A stretch of 64,000 nt of DNA from Sphingobium sp. EM0848 (lineage in GTDB: Bacteria; Pseudomonadota; Alphaproteobacteria; Sphingomonadales; Sphingomonadaceae). The first letter of the stretch is position 1, and each line of letters opens with the position of its first letter. A model generated the notes under the pieces. It saw only the letters and a list, made by a program, of their open reading frames with translations, made no database searches and was not told where the DNA came from. The stretch lies in assembly GCF_013375555.1 (NCBI RefSeq), contig NZ_JABXWB010000002.1:57033-121032 (forward strand), read 5' to 3'. Shown here piece by piece: positions 1 to 7,101 of this stretch. The translations under genes and the position numbers were made by a program.

Positions 1-266
1 GCCTGGAGCGTGATGATGACGGGGACGAGTGCGGCCAGGACGGCAAGGTAGGTCGTGGCCTTGCTTTCAGCGGTCCGAACACGCTCAATCTCGGTGGCCG
101 AGACCTTCTGGGCCTCGTCTAGCGCCCGTTCGTCGTTCAAGGTGTAGTCGGCAGCCTCAATGGCGGCGATGTCTCTCTGAAGGCGCTGGTCCTCGACCGC
201 CTGCTCAGCGGGCGTGAGCTTTTCGATGTATGGGAAGATTAGGTCGAGGGCGCGCCAGCCATTCAT
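1..266 (-). CDS. Partial small membrane protein of the graspetide cluster (C-terminus cut by window edge)
   Basis: The minus-strand frame opens with ATG at 266 and is open to the window edge, giving at least 88 residues. The ATG overlaps the stop of the upstream ATP-grasp gene in a TCAT/ATGA arrangement, so it is probably translationally coupled and cotranscribed with the precursor and ligase. The visible part starts MNGWRALDLIFPYIEKLTP, continues with a charged, probably coiled-coil helix (residues about 18-66), and ends in a hydrophobic stretch (AVLAALVPVIITLQ, about 73-87) that looks like a membrane segment. I do not recognise the family. Its place as third gene of a RiPP cluster suggests export, immunity or membrane tethering of the peptide, but this is inference. 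The C-terminus lies outside the window. Confidence 0.6.
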   Translation of the reverse strand, partial: MNGWRALDLIFPYIEKLTPAEQAVEDQRLQRDIAAIEAADYTLNDERALDEAQKVSATEIERVRTAESKATTYLAVLAALVPVIITLQ

Positions 267-1228
267 TCGCCGCGGTCGCCAGCGAGAGCATCGACGATGG
301 CGGCGGTTACCGGCGCTCCCGTCCGCTGCTCGATCCAGGCCCACTGCCCATTCGGATTGGCCTCAAGGAACCAGAAGCGGCCGTCTTCGTCCTCCACAAG
401 ATCGATCGCAGCAAATCGCAGGCCGAGGTCCCGGGTCACCGCGATGCAGGCCAAGGCCAGATCCACAGGCAGCTCCATCGCCTCGTGCGCGAGATCGAGA
501 CGAACGCCCTTGCGCCAGTCGACCTGGGTCTCGTCGTGCGCCTGCGACAGGATCCTCGTCGCGAAGATCGCGCCGTCGATCACGACCACCCGGACGTCTG
601 ACCTTTTGAGGATCTCCCGCTGCAGTATCAGCGGCGCTTGTCGAACGGCCTCCGTGTCGCCAGCCTCAAGCTCGGCAACCCGACTGGTGAAGATGACGCT
701 GCCGACCTCGCCGTCGTCGATCAGGGCGTGGCGCAACGGCTTCGCCACCATGGAACCTTCGGCGAGGAAGGCCTGCGCCGCGTCGAAGGAGTTGGTAACG
801 AGCGTATCGGGGATCGCCAGCCCCATGCGGCGCGCGGCGGCGAGCTGCCGCGGCTTGTCCTCCGCCCGCAGGATCGAAAATGGTGAGTTCAGCCAGCGGC
901 CTTCGAGCACGTTCCAGAGGCTGCGCAGGATCGCCGACCATTCAGCGGTCACATAGGCGGCGGTCGCCTCCGCGCCTTCCGCCTCGAAGCTACCAGGCCG
1001 ACGGTAATAGGCGCCGGTGACGTCCGAAAGGGAAAAGCTGCCGCACGGTCCGGTGAGCGTCAGTTCCGCAGGATCGCCATTTGCCATCACAAGTTCGTGT
1101 TGCGGTAGGTCCTCGGTGTTGAGGCGGATGAATGGCAGCCCGCGCCTGCGCATCTCGAGAACGACGAAGTCCGTCGTGACGTCGCGCTTGTTGGTGACGA
1201 GAAGGATCAAGCCGGGTCGTCCGCTCAC
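263..1228 (-). CDS. ATP-grasp graspetide (microviridin-type) ligase
   Basis: A 321-residue protein of the MvdC/MvdD-like ATP-grasp ligases, which use ATP to activate acidic side chains of a precursor peptide and form side-chain ester or amide macrocycles in the cytoplasm. The N-terminal part (LILLVTNKRDVTTDFVVLEM) is the typical pre-ATP-grasp domain. Later segments fit the ATP-grasp core: AKPLRHALIDDG near residue 165, the conserved FAAIDLVEDEDGRFWFLEANPNG with the metal-binding E and N near 275-295, and GQWAWIEQRTG. Length matches the family. The start is GTG at 1228, overlapping the TGA of the precursor gene by four bases. The adjacent precursor has repeated Thr/Glu/Asp motifs, which supports the assignment strongly. 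Only one ligase is visible, so ester rings alone are expected; amide formation would need a second ligase. Confidence 0.88.
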   Translation of the reverse strand: MSGRPGLILLVTNKRDVTTDFVVLEMRRRGLPFIRLNTEDLPQHELVMANGDPAELTLTGPCGSFSLSDVTGAYYRRPGSFEAEGAEATAAYVTAEWSAILRSLWNVLEGRWLNSPFSILRAEDKPRQLAAARRMGLAIPDTLVTNSFDAAQAFLAEGSMVAKPLRHALIDDGEVGSVIFTSRVAELEAGDTEAVRQAPLILQREILKRSDVRVVVIDGAIFATRILSQAHDETQVDWRKGVRLDLAHEAMELPVDLALACIAVTRDLGLRFAAIDLVEDEDGRFWFLEANPNGQWAWIEQRTGAPVTAAIVDALAGDRGE

Positions 1229-1599
1229 CAGTACGGCGTCACCGCCTCGTCGTCCCGTTCCTGCTGAACGTCAGTCTTGGTCGTCAGCTCTGGAAGGCAA
1301 AGCGAGGCGTCCTCGTCATCCGCTTCCTGCCTGACTTTGGTAAACGTGCCTGTCTCCATCGACCCGAACCGCGTGGGATCGTCGTCATCAACCTCAACAT
1401 GCGTCATGGTCTTGCTCTGCGTAGCGACCAGTGATCCACCCGCGACCTCAATGATCGGAACTTCGCCATCCTCGCTGTCGATGACCCAGACGCCGAGCTC
1501 GGGAGAATAGCGGCCAGGCATCTCTGAGTCGGCTGACCGAGGTGTCGCGAAGCGGAGCAGGAATGGATCAGTTTTGATGACAGGGGAGAAAAAGGTCAT
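1225..1599 (-). CDS. Graspetide precursor peptide with three core repeats
   Basis: A 124-residue peptide. The ATG at 1599 is preferred over an in-frame GTG at 1614 because it leaves a sensible leader (about 29 bases) after a candidate promoter. The leader contains DPFLLRFATP (residues 11-20), reminiscent of the PFFARFL helix that binds the ligase in microviridin leaders. The C-terminal half holds three copies of a T-x-T-x-V-x-x-[ED]-x-D-D pattern: TMTHVEVDDDD (64-74), TFTKVRQEADDE (85-96) and TKTDVQQERDDE (107-118). This is the usual signature of ester-ring graspetide cores, with Thr donors and Glu/Asp acceptors. The peptide ends TPYW. It is the first gene of the cluster and overlaps the ligase GTG by four bases. 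Product class is a confident inference; ring connectivity and bioactivity cannot be read from sequence. Confidence 0.82.
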   Translation of the reverse strand: MTFFSPVIKTDPFLLRFATPRSADSEMPGRYSPELGVWVIDSEDGEVPIIEVAGGSLVATQSKTMTHVEVDDDDPTRFGSMETGTFTKVRQEADDEDASLCLPELTTKTDVQQERDDEAVTPYW

Positions 1600-1634
1600 T
1601 GGCAACAGTCCCACATCGAGGATCGCGTCAGGAA

Positions 1635-1663
1635 CATATAGAGAAAACGAGACGGGAAGGTAA
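1635..1663 (-). promoter_or_regulatory. Candidate sigma70-type promoter of the graspetide operon
   Basis: On the minus strand a TTACCT (-35, 1658-1663) is followed after 17 bases by TATATG (-10, 1635-1640). Transcription would begin near 1628, about 29 bases before the ATG at 1599. Each hexamer matches the consensus at four of six positions. The region is an AT-richer gap between divergent genes. Confidence 0.4.
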
Positions 1664-1818
1664 GGGCCTCAACGATCATTTCGGCATTGGAACTTCCGCA
1701 ATAGCAACCGCACTCGGCAAGCGGGCATAGGAATCGCTCGCCCCCCGGAGCGAAACTCGTGGTGAAGCGCGCCAATGTTTCTATTTCGTTCCCATATGGG
1801 CGTGCTAGAAACGCCCGT

Positions 1819-2661
1819 ATGAAGCTTACTGAACTCCGCCATCGCGTCGAGCGTTACATCAGCGGCGATTGTCGCGTGGCAGATCTCGACCGGATTTTCC
1901 TCGGGTTGCGCGATCGCTGTTATGGCCTCGCCTCCATCCGAGAGATTGGTGACTTCGTTGCGCATCGCGATCAGCGTGAAAAGGGACCTGTCACCGACAA
2001 GGTCAAGGACATCCAGCTGAGTTTGGAGTCGTGGCTTGCCCAAGGCGAAGGAAAGATTCCCGATCTCGCCGCGGCGAAGCGGATCAGCGTCGCTAACCTG
2101 CGCACTGCCACTGACGCGCAACTTGACGCGCGGCTGGGTTTGAGGCGTGACGTGGTGAAGGCCGTGCTCGCCCAGGCCATCAAGAAGATGGAGAGCGACC
2201 GCTACGACAAGATGACCTTGCGGGAACAAGCGGTCTTCAACTACTTAGCGGCCGCCTTCATCTGGAACCCGGCATTCACGGACGAGCAGGTCGCTCAGGA
2301 TCTCGCAACCGTTCTCGTCAAGGCCGGCGCGCTTCTCAAGGACGAACGCGCCGCCTTTGATGGCAACAATGCTTTCCTAGCCCTCTACGTCACGGCGTTG
2401 ATGCATGACTCTGCGGTCGTGATGGACGATGGATCTCGGTTCGAACTGGTTGCTGGCTTCGCCAACAAGGAGAGCCGGATCGAGGTAAAGGCTCGCATCG
2501 AACTTGCGGGCTGGGGCAAACCGGTCACCGCGCCAATCTGCGTGTTCTGGACCAGGCTGATCGGCACCGATCACTGTTCGGAAGATCTGGCTGCGGTGCC
2601 TGGCGCTTGGAACGGCGCGATCGAGATCGACGCTTCAGGTCGCCTCGCCAGCTTCGCCTGA
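1819..2661 (+). CDS. Hypothetical protein upstream of the CBASS genes
   Basis: A 280-residue soluble protein that I do not recognise. ATG at 1819 (MKLTELRHRVERYI) is chosen over the in-frame GTG at 1759, whose extra 20 residues are poorly protein-like. The N-terminal half is helical and charged (RVADLDRIFLGLRDRCYGL; IGDFVAHRDQREKGP); the C-terminal part (about 190-280) looks beta-rich. No membrane segment or signal peptide is seen. A short inverted repeat (GGGCGT at 1798-1803, ACGCCC at 1811-1816) sits directly before the ATG and could hide the initiation region. The gene points the same way as the CD-NTase and effector but is separated from the next gene by 172 bases, so it may be an accessory to CBASS or an independent gene. 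Confidence 0.6.
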   Translation: MKLTELRHRVERYISGDCRVADLDRIFLGLRDRCYGLASIREIGDFVAHRDQREKGPVTDKVKDIQLSLESWLAQGEGKIPDLAAAKRISVANLRTATDAQLDARLGLRRDVVKAVLAQAIKKMESDRYDKMTLREQAVFNYLAAAFIWNPAFTDEQVAQDLATVLVKAGALLKDERAAFDGNNAFLALYVTALMHDSAVVMDDGSRFELVAGFANKESRIEVKARIELAGWGKPVTAPICVFWTRLIGTDHCSEDLAAVPGAWNGAIEIDASGRLASFA

Positions 2662-2778
2662 GCGCAACGCCGGTCTTGAATTCAAGCCGGTTCCAATTCG
2701 TCAGCATGGACAGACGGATAAGCAGATTCGTGGCCCGGCGAAGGGCGATTTCTTTTTTGCAAGGATGGGTGTCCGTTT

Positions 2779-2806
2779 TTGTCACCCTCATCGCCGATTG
2801 TAGTGT
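2779..2806 (+). promoter_or_regulatory. Candidate promoter upstream of the CBASS operon
   Basis: TTGTCA (2779-2784) is followed after 16 bases by TAGTGT (2801-2806), 28 bases before the ATG at 2834. The -35 is close to consensus, the -10 is weak. It lies in the 172-base gap before the small gene that leads into the CD-NTase. Confidence 0.3.
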
Positions 2807-2833
2807 TGTGACAACCGAATCGGAGACGACAGG

Positions 2834-3127
2834 ATGAAATGCGTAAGCAGGGCCTCGATCGGCCGCCATATCATCGACATCGATGGCTGCCTGCGGGCGA
2901 CCAATCATTCGTCTGTGTCTGCTGAGGATATTCTCGCACTCGGTGGGTCGGCTACGCGAAACTTAGAGGTTTGGCTGGAAATCTATGGGGAGAGCTGGCT
3001 GCTCGGCCCTTTGGATCGCGTCGAGCTTGATGCGAATACGGTCGCTTTTTTTCGGACGCGCGCCCGCGCACCGGCAGATTTCGCCTTCAATCGTGCGGAG
3101 CGCGCGACCATCGCTCTTGCGGCCTGA
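2834..3127 (+). CDS. Small hypothetical protein, first gene of the CBASS operon
   Basis: A 97-residue protein starting at ATG 2834 after a GGAGACGACAGG ribosome-binding region. It ends nine bases before the CD-NTase start, so the two are probably cotranscribed. It has no signal peptide or membrane segment; a central part (LEVWLEIYGESWLLGPLDRVELD) is probably mixed alpha/beta. I do not recognise the family. It is not an E1/E2 (Cap2), JAB (Cap3), HORMA or TRIP13 protein, which are far larger or have clear motifs. Its position suggests a regulatory or accessory role in the CBASS operon, but no function can be claimed. Confidence 0.55.
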   Translation: MKCVSRASIGRHIIDIDGCLRATNHSSVSAEDILALGGSATRNLEVWLEIYGESWLLGPLDRVELDANTVAFFRTRARAPADFAFNRAERATIALAA

Positions 3128-3136
3128 GGCGATATC

Positions 3137-4582
3137 ATGAAGCTGGTTTCTCAGTTTACGTCTTTTCTCAAAGACACGGTCAACCTCAATCAGACCCGCA
3201 TCGACCTGCTTGAATCCAACGTGGAAGCGATCAGGAATTTCATCCGCCAGTGCGAATGGTCCCCCCGGGTCCGTGGATTTGAAGAACAGGGTTCGTGGGC
3301 GCACGACACGATTATCAAGCCGGTTGATGGCGGCGAATTCGATGCTGACCTTCTGGTTGTCGTGGATCCCGTCGATGGCTGGAGCGCGAAGGACTATGTC
3401 GCGAAGCTGGGAAAGGCATTCGCTGACAGCTCCGTCTATGGCTCCAAGGCTAAAACCTGGGACTATTGCGTCACCATCACCTATCCCGGCGAGCGCAAGG
3501 TCGATATCGCCCCGCTGGTTCGATCACGGAAATATGACGGAAGCCAGGAGGTCTGCAATCGTGCTGCCGACCGCTTCGATGCCAGCGAACCGGTGGAATT
3601 CACGGCATGGCTCCGTGAGCGCAATGCACTGTCGGGATCAAACAGCTTCCGCAAAGTGACGCGATTGATGAAATATCTCCGGGACATCAAGACTACGTTC
3701 ACCTGCCCCTCGGTTTTGCTCACGACGCTGCTGGGCATGCAGATCCACTGGTACGACAAGGATTCCGACGCATTTTCGGATGTCCCTACCACCCTGCGGA
3801 CAGTCATCGGACGGCTTGATGATTGGCTGCAGGATCGGCCGGCTAAACCGCGGGTGGAGAACCCGAAGCTTTCGAGCGAGGATTTTGCTGCCAGCTGGAC
3901 CGATACCCAGTATCTGAACTTCAGGTCGTTCATTCACAAATATCGTGGATGGATTGACGAGGCCTATCTCGCTGAAGACCGCGCTGCCAGTATTACTGCG
4001 TGGCGGCGTGTTTTTGGCGAGGCCTTTGCCAAGGGCGAAGTAGTAGAAGCGTCTAAGGCCAATGGGGAGGGCGTGTCGCGAGTGCGGGCTCTGCTGACCA
4101 GTACCGCCGCTCATCTCGACAGCCTGGTCGAGGTCGTTCGTGATTATGGCGTGTCGGTCCTCCCAGATTTCTTCTACCGGCCCCCGCATATGCTCGAGCC
4201 CAGTTGGAGCAGGGCGCCGCACGTGTCGCGCGATGTCCATGTCACGGCGACTTGGCATCAAACTCGCAATGTGAATGCCATTCGCACGGTAACGCCAGGA
4301 GAGGTGCTGTCCCGCCGGGGAGGCTTGTGGTTCGAAGCGAGGATCGGCGGAGGACAGCCGTTGCCCAGCGGTTTTCGGGTACAGTGGCGCATCACCAATA
4401 CAGGCGCGGCGGCGCTGTCACTGCGGCAGGGGCGTGGCGACTTCTATACTCCCCAGCAAAATGGACGGCGGTGGGAGGAGCTGCATTATCGTGGCGTGCA
4501 TCTCGCCGAGGCCTTCATCATCAGGATGGCCGACGATGTCCTTGTCGGACAAAGTCCGCCGTTCCACGTGGTGATTGAGTGA
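3137..4582 (+). CDS. CBASS CD-NTase (cyclic oligonucleotide synthase) with C-terminal sensor-like domain
   Basis: A 481-residue nucleotidyltransferase of the SMODS/CD-NTase type. The catalytic site is visible: the GS motif (GSWAHDT, residues 52-58), the metal-binding pair in EFDADLLVV (D69, D71) and a third acidic residue in KVDIAPLV (D123). These enzymes make a cyclic di- or oligonucleotide when phage infection is sensed, and the nucleotide activates a neighbouring effector. The helical OAS1-type C-lobe follows to about 330. The last about 120 residues (HVTATWHQTRNV to the end, including FRVQWRITNTG and SPPFHVVIE) form a beta-rich domain like the adenylyl/guanylyl/SMODS C-terminal sensor (AGS-C) domain. 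The stop overlaps the effector ATG. Product identity and cGAS-like clade cannot be fixed by eye. Confidence 0.9.
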   Translation: MKLVSQFTSFLKDTVNLNQTRIDLLESNVEAIRNFIRQCEWSPRVRGFEEQGSWAHDTIIKPVDGGEFDADLLVVVDPVDGWSAKDYVAKLGKAFADSSVYGSKAKTWDYCVTITYPGERKVDIAPLVRSRKYDGSQEVCNRAADRFDASEPVEFTAWLRERNALSGSNSFRKVTRLMKYLRDIKTTFTCPSVLLTTLLGMQIHWYDKDSDAFSDVPTTLRTVIGRLDDWLQDRPAKPRVENPKLSSEDFAASWTDTQYLNFRSFIHKYRGWIDEAYLAEDRAASITAWRRVFGEAFAKGEVVEASKANGEGVSRVRALLTSTAAHLDSLVEVVRDYGVSVLPDFFYRPPHMLEPSWSRAPHVSRDVHVTATWHQTRNVNAIRTVTPGEVLSRRGGLWFEARIGGGQPLPSGFRVQWRITNTGAAALSLRQGRGDFYTPQQNGRRWEELHYRGVHLAEAFIIRMADDVLVGQSPPFHVVIE

Positions 4583-5493
4583 CTATGAACGACATAGCTG
4601 AGCGTCAAAACGCACCGCATTTCTTGCGCTTGCTGCGCGCCCGATCCGAGATCTATCGGCGCGCCACCCGCCTGCAGCTGGTGCAGGTCACGTTGACCGT
4701 CATTGTCCCGGTCGTGATGGCGATCGTCGCGCTATTCACGCCAGCGATACGCCCGTTCGCTGGCGCATTATCGGTCAGCCTCACGCTCATTGACATCGGA
4801 TTTCTCGACAGAGCTTTGAAGCGCCGCTTGAAGACTGCGGCTCTGATCTGCGAGCGGTTCGACTGCGACCTTCTAAGACTGCCATGGAGCAAATTCGCCG
4901 CCGGCAAGCCGCTTGAACCGGAGATTATCACCGAGGCGGATCGGCGATGGCCCAAGGGCGATGCAAAGCTCATCGATTGGTATCCGACCGCCGTCGGACG
5001 GGCGCCATTGCATTTAGCACGGATAATCTGCCAGCGAACAAATCTGTGGTATGACGCAAAGCTGCGCGAAAACTACAGTTTCCTATTGGTCGCCGGGGCC
5101 GTCGCAATCGTGCTCGCGTTGGTAGCTGCTGGGCTAGCCCTCAATCTGCCCTTCACTGATTTTGTCGTCACGGTCCTCGTTCCAGCAACCCCGGTTCTGT
5201 CCTGGGCTGTGCGCGATGCCTTTCGGCAGCGTGATGCGGCCGATGCTCAGAAACTGGCCCGCGCAGAGGCCGAAGCACTATGGGAGCTGGCGCTCGCGGG
5301 AGGTTGCGACGACAGCGAATGTGAAAGGCGGTCACGCGAATTTCAGAACAGCATATTCCAGCGCAGAACCAGTAATCCGCTGCTCCTGCCTTTCGTCTAT
5401 CATTGGCTCCGATCTGGGATGGAGCTCGACATGAATCTGGGGGCCGCTGAGTTTCTGCGCCAGGCTGGGATAGCCGAAGTCAATCAATCCTGA
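4579..5493 (+). CDS. S-4TM-type pore-forming CBASS effector
   Basis: A 304-residue membrane protein overlapping the CD-NTase stop by four bases (ATGA). Four hydrophobic segments are visible in two hairpins, about residues 33-53 and 57-74, then 166-188 and 193-211, separated by a soluble charged region (75-165) and followed by a soluble tail. That arrangement, and the pairing with a CD-NTase, matches S-4TM family effectors, thought to bind the cyclic nucleotide and damage or permeabilise the inner membrane, killing the infected cell. The system is a two-gene, type I-like CBASS: no Cap2/Cap3 or HORMA/TRIP13 genes are next to it. Family assignment is by topology and context; the ligand is unknown. 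Confidence 0.82.
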   Translation: MTMNDIAERQNAPHFLRLLRARSEIYRRATRLQLVQVTLTVIVPVVMAIVALFTPAIRPFAGALSVSLTLIDIGFLDRALKRRLKTAALICERFDCDLLRLPWSKFAAGKPLEPEIITEADRRWPKGDAKLIDWYPTAVGRAPLHLARIICQRTNLWYDAKLRENYSFLLVAGAVAIVLALVAAGLALNLPFTDFVVTVLVPATPVLSWAVRDAFRQRDAADAQKLARAEAEALWELALAGGCDDSECERRSREFQNSIFQRRTSNPLLLPFVYHWLRSGMELDMNLGAAEFLRQAGIAEVNQS

Positions 5494-5535
5494 CGGCAAT
5501 CTAGGTCAGATACCGAAGGCTGGATGCAAGACCGT

Positions 5536-6102
5536 TTATCTCGTGAACGCGAATTCGCTCTGGACCGACGCTTTCGGCGCGCGAACCGCCGGGCCGAGAA
5601 GACGCGCATCCCCAACCAATGTATAGACGGCATGGCGCTGCCCGCCGCGGTTCCGGTGGTCGACGCGATAGCCTTGATAGTGGCGCCGCAGGAATCCTGC
5701 ATTCACGAGTTCGGAAACCGCGCGGCTGAGATTGCTTTTGCCTGCAGTTCGAATGCGCGCGCACATTTCCTCGGCGACCGCCCGCTGTGCATCCTCCGCA
5801 TCGCGCGGGAGCACTCCGCCTCTGGCGAGGTCTCGATGGACGCGCTCGGCCAAGGCCAAGTTACGCGGGCCGCGTTGGGCCATTGGCGTGAGCGCGTCGC
5901 AAAGCCAGTCGCGCAGCGAAACAAGCTCGTTGCCCCGCTTGATCCAGGGACCGGCGCTCCCGTCGGGACCGGCGACCTGCGCAATCAGGTTGAGTAGCAT
6001 GAAGGCGTAGCGGGGGCGGCTTGAGGCCTGCGCCAATCTCTCGAGTACGGCTGCGATATCGCAGCTGCCGGAAGGTTCGAGAGGAGCCGAGGGTTGAAAC
6101 AT
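5536..6102 (-). CDS. Winged-helix DNA-binding protein, putative regulator
   Basis: A 188-residue protein, convergent with the CBASS effector and divergent from the luxR genes. The N-terminal part is helical; the region SNLSRAVSELVNAGFLRRHYQGYRVDHRNRGGQRHAVYTL (about 125-165) has the recognition helix followed by a beta-hairpin wing typical of winged-helix proteins. It could regulate the neighbouring quorum-sensing/transfer genes or itself: a perfect 12-bp inverted repeat lies 74 bases upstream of its start. It might alternatively be a plasmid replication-associated winged-helix protein. No named family was recognised with certainty. Confidence 0.6.
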   Translation of the reverse strand: MFQPSAPLEPSGSCDIAAVLERLAQASSRPRYAFMLLNLIAQVAGPDGSAGPWIKRGNELVSLRDWLCDALTPMAQRGPRNLALAERVHRDLARGGVLPRDAEDAQRAVAEEMCARIRTAGKSNLSRAVSELVNAGFLRRHYQGYRVDHRNRGGQRHAVYTLVGDARLLGPAVRAPKASVQSEFAFTR

Positions 6103-6175
6103 AACACGACTGAATCAAGCACAGACGAGGATCAATGTGAATCCGAAATCCGCACCGTTGGACGTCATTTGTCGT

Positions 6176-6209
6176 CTATGACACTTTACCGGCGGGCAAA
6201 GTGTCATAG
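6176..6209. repeat. Perfect 12-bp inverted repeat, candidate operator
   Basis: CTATGACACTTT (6176-6187) and AAAGTGTCATAG (6198-6209) are exact reverse complements around a 10-base GC-rich spacer. The repeat lies between the divergent winged-helix gene (start 6102) and the first luxR gene (start 6324). No T-run follows on either side, so a regulator-binding site fits better than a terminator. Confidence 0.6.
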
Positions 6210-6323
6210 ATGATTCATTCCTCGAAGCATGTTGCGAATCGTTCTCAACTCGCCGTGATAATCGCCGCGCTGGCCGCTTAGCGCTGGACGGGGAGGCGTC
6301 CTGGCGACGAGCTTCGACCGTCT

Positions 6324-7085
6324 ATGACGAACAGGATAAGAGACTGCGGCCGCCTGGCTGACCTTACACGTTTCGCAGAGGAATGTGCGCGTGCTGAAAA
6401 CCTCGGCGATCTGCAAGGCACCATCGATGCCGCCGTGCGCGAACTTGGCTTCCGCTGGTTCACGCTGCTTCACAATGTCGATCTTCGGCGCGGAGGCGGG
6501 CAGAGCCTGTTCCTCACCACCTATCCGTCGGCTTGGCTCGAGGAGGTGCTCGCGGAGCGCCACTATATCGAGGACCCCATCCACGCGGCCTGCGCCCGCA
6601 CGCCATCGGGGCTCGCCTGGGACCGGGTGGGTGACGTGCTTGAGCTTTCTTCGCGCCAGCGAAGCATCCTGAAACGCGCCAGGGATCATGACCTTGCGGC
6701 GGGCTATAGCTTGCCGATCAGGACGCCGGGTGAGCCTGAGGCGATTTTTACGGTTGCCCGATCGCGCGACGAACCGTTGGAGGCGACGGAAATCCTCATC
6801 GCCCGGTTGCTGGGTTCGGTCGCCTATGACCGGGCGCGCGAACTGCTCGGCGAAGAAATAAAGGCTATGGCTTTCGTTCCCCTCAGTCCGCGCCAGGTCG
6901 AGTGCATCGTGCTCGTGGCCCAGGGTAAGAGCGATTGGGAGATTGCCCAGATCCTTGGGCTTAGTCGCGACACCGTGCACGAATATGTTGAATCCGCGCG
7001 CCGGCGCTACGGCGTGCGGCGCCGAACGCAGCTGGTGCTGCGCGCAGTTCGCGACGGCCATCTCAACATGGACGCGCTTCTCTGA
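6324..7085 (+). CDS. LuxR-family autoinducer-binding transcription regulator (first of two)
   Basis: A 253-residue regulator. Residues about 15-165 fit the autoinducer-binding domain, including a W-x-Y-like stretch (YPSAWLEEVLAERHYIEDP) that is the conserved acyl-homoserine-lactone pocket region. Residues about 185-250 form the LuxR helix-turn-helix (LSPRQVECIVLVAQGKSDWE; IAQILGLSRDTVHEY). It would bind an AHL in the cytoplasm and control transcription. It is followed 16 bases later by a second LuxR, then LuxI. In related conjugative elements such regulators switch on transfer genes at high cell density. The start at ATG 6324 gives a normal family length. Confidence 0.88.
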   Translation: MTNRIRDCGRLADLTRFAEECARAENLGDLQGTIDAAVRELGFRWFTLLHNVDLRRGGGQSLFLTTYPSAWLEEVLAERHYIEDPIHAACARTPSGLAWDRVGDVLELSSRQRSILKRARDHDLAAGYSLPIRTPGEPEAIFTVARSRDEPLEATEILIARLLGSVAYDRARELLGEEIKAMAFVPLSPRQVECIVLVAQGKSDWEIAQILGLSRDTVHEYVESARRRYGVRRRTQLVLRAVRDGHLNMDALL

Positions 7086-7101
7086 TCTCGTTTGGGCCGT
7101 G

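Noticed and set aside
1669..2229. 186-codon open frame on the minus strand
   Set aside because: It is antisense to the better-supported gene at 1819-2661 and lacks protein-like composition; a GC-rich shadow frame.
6204..7061. 285-codon minus-strand frame over the first luxR
   Set aside because: It lies fully opposite a clear LuxR gene and has no recognisable motif.
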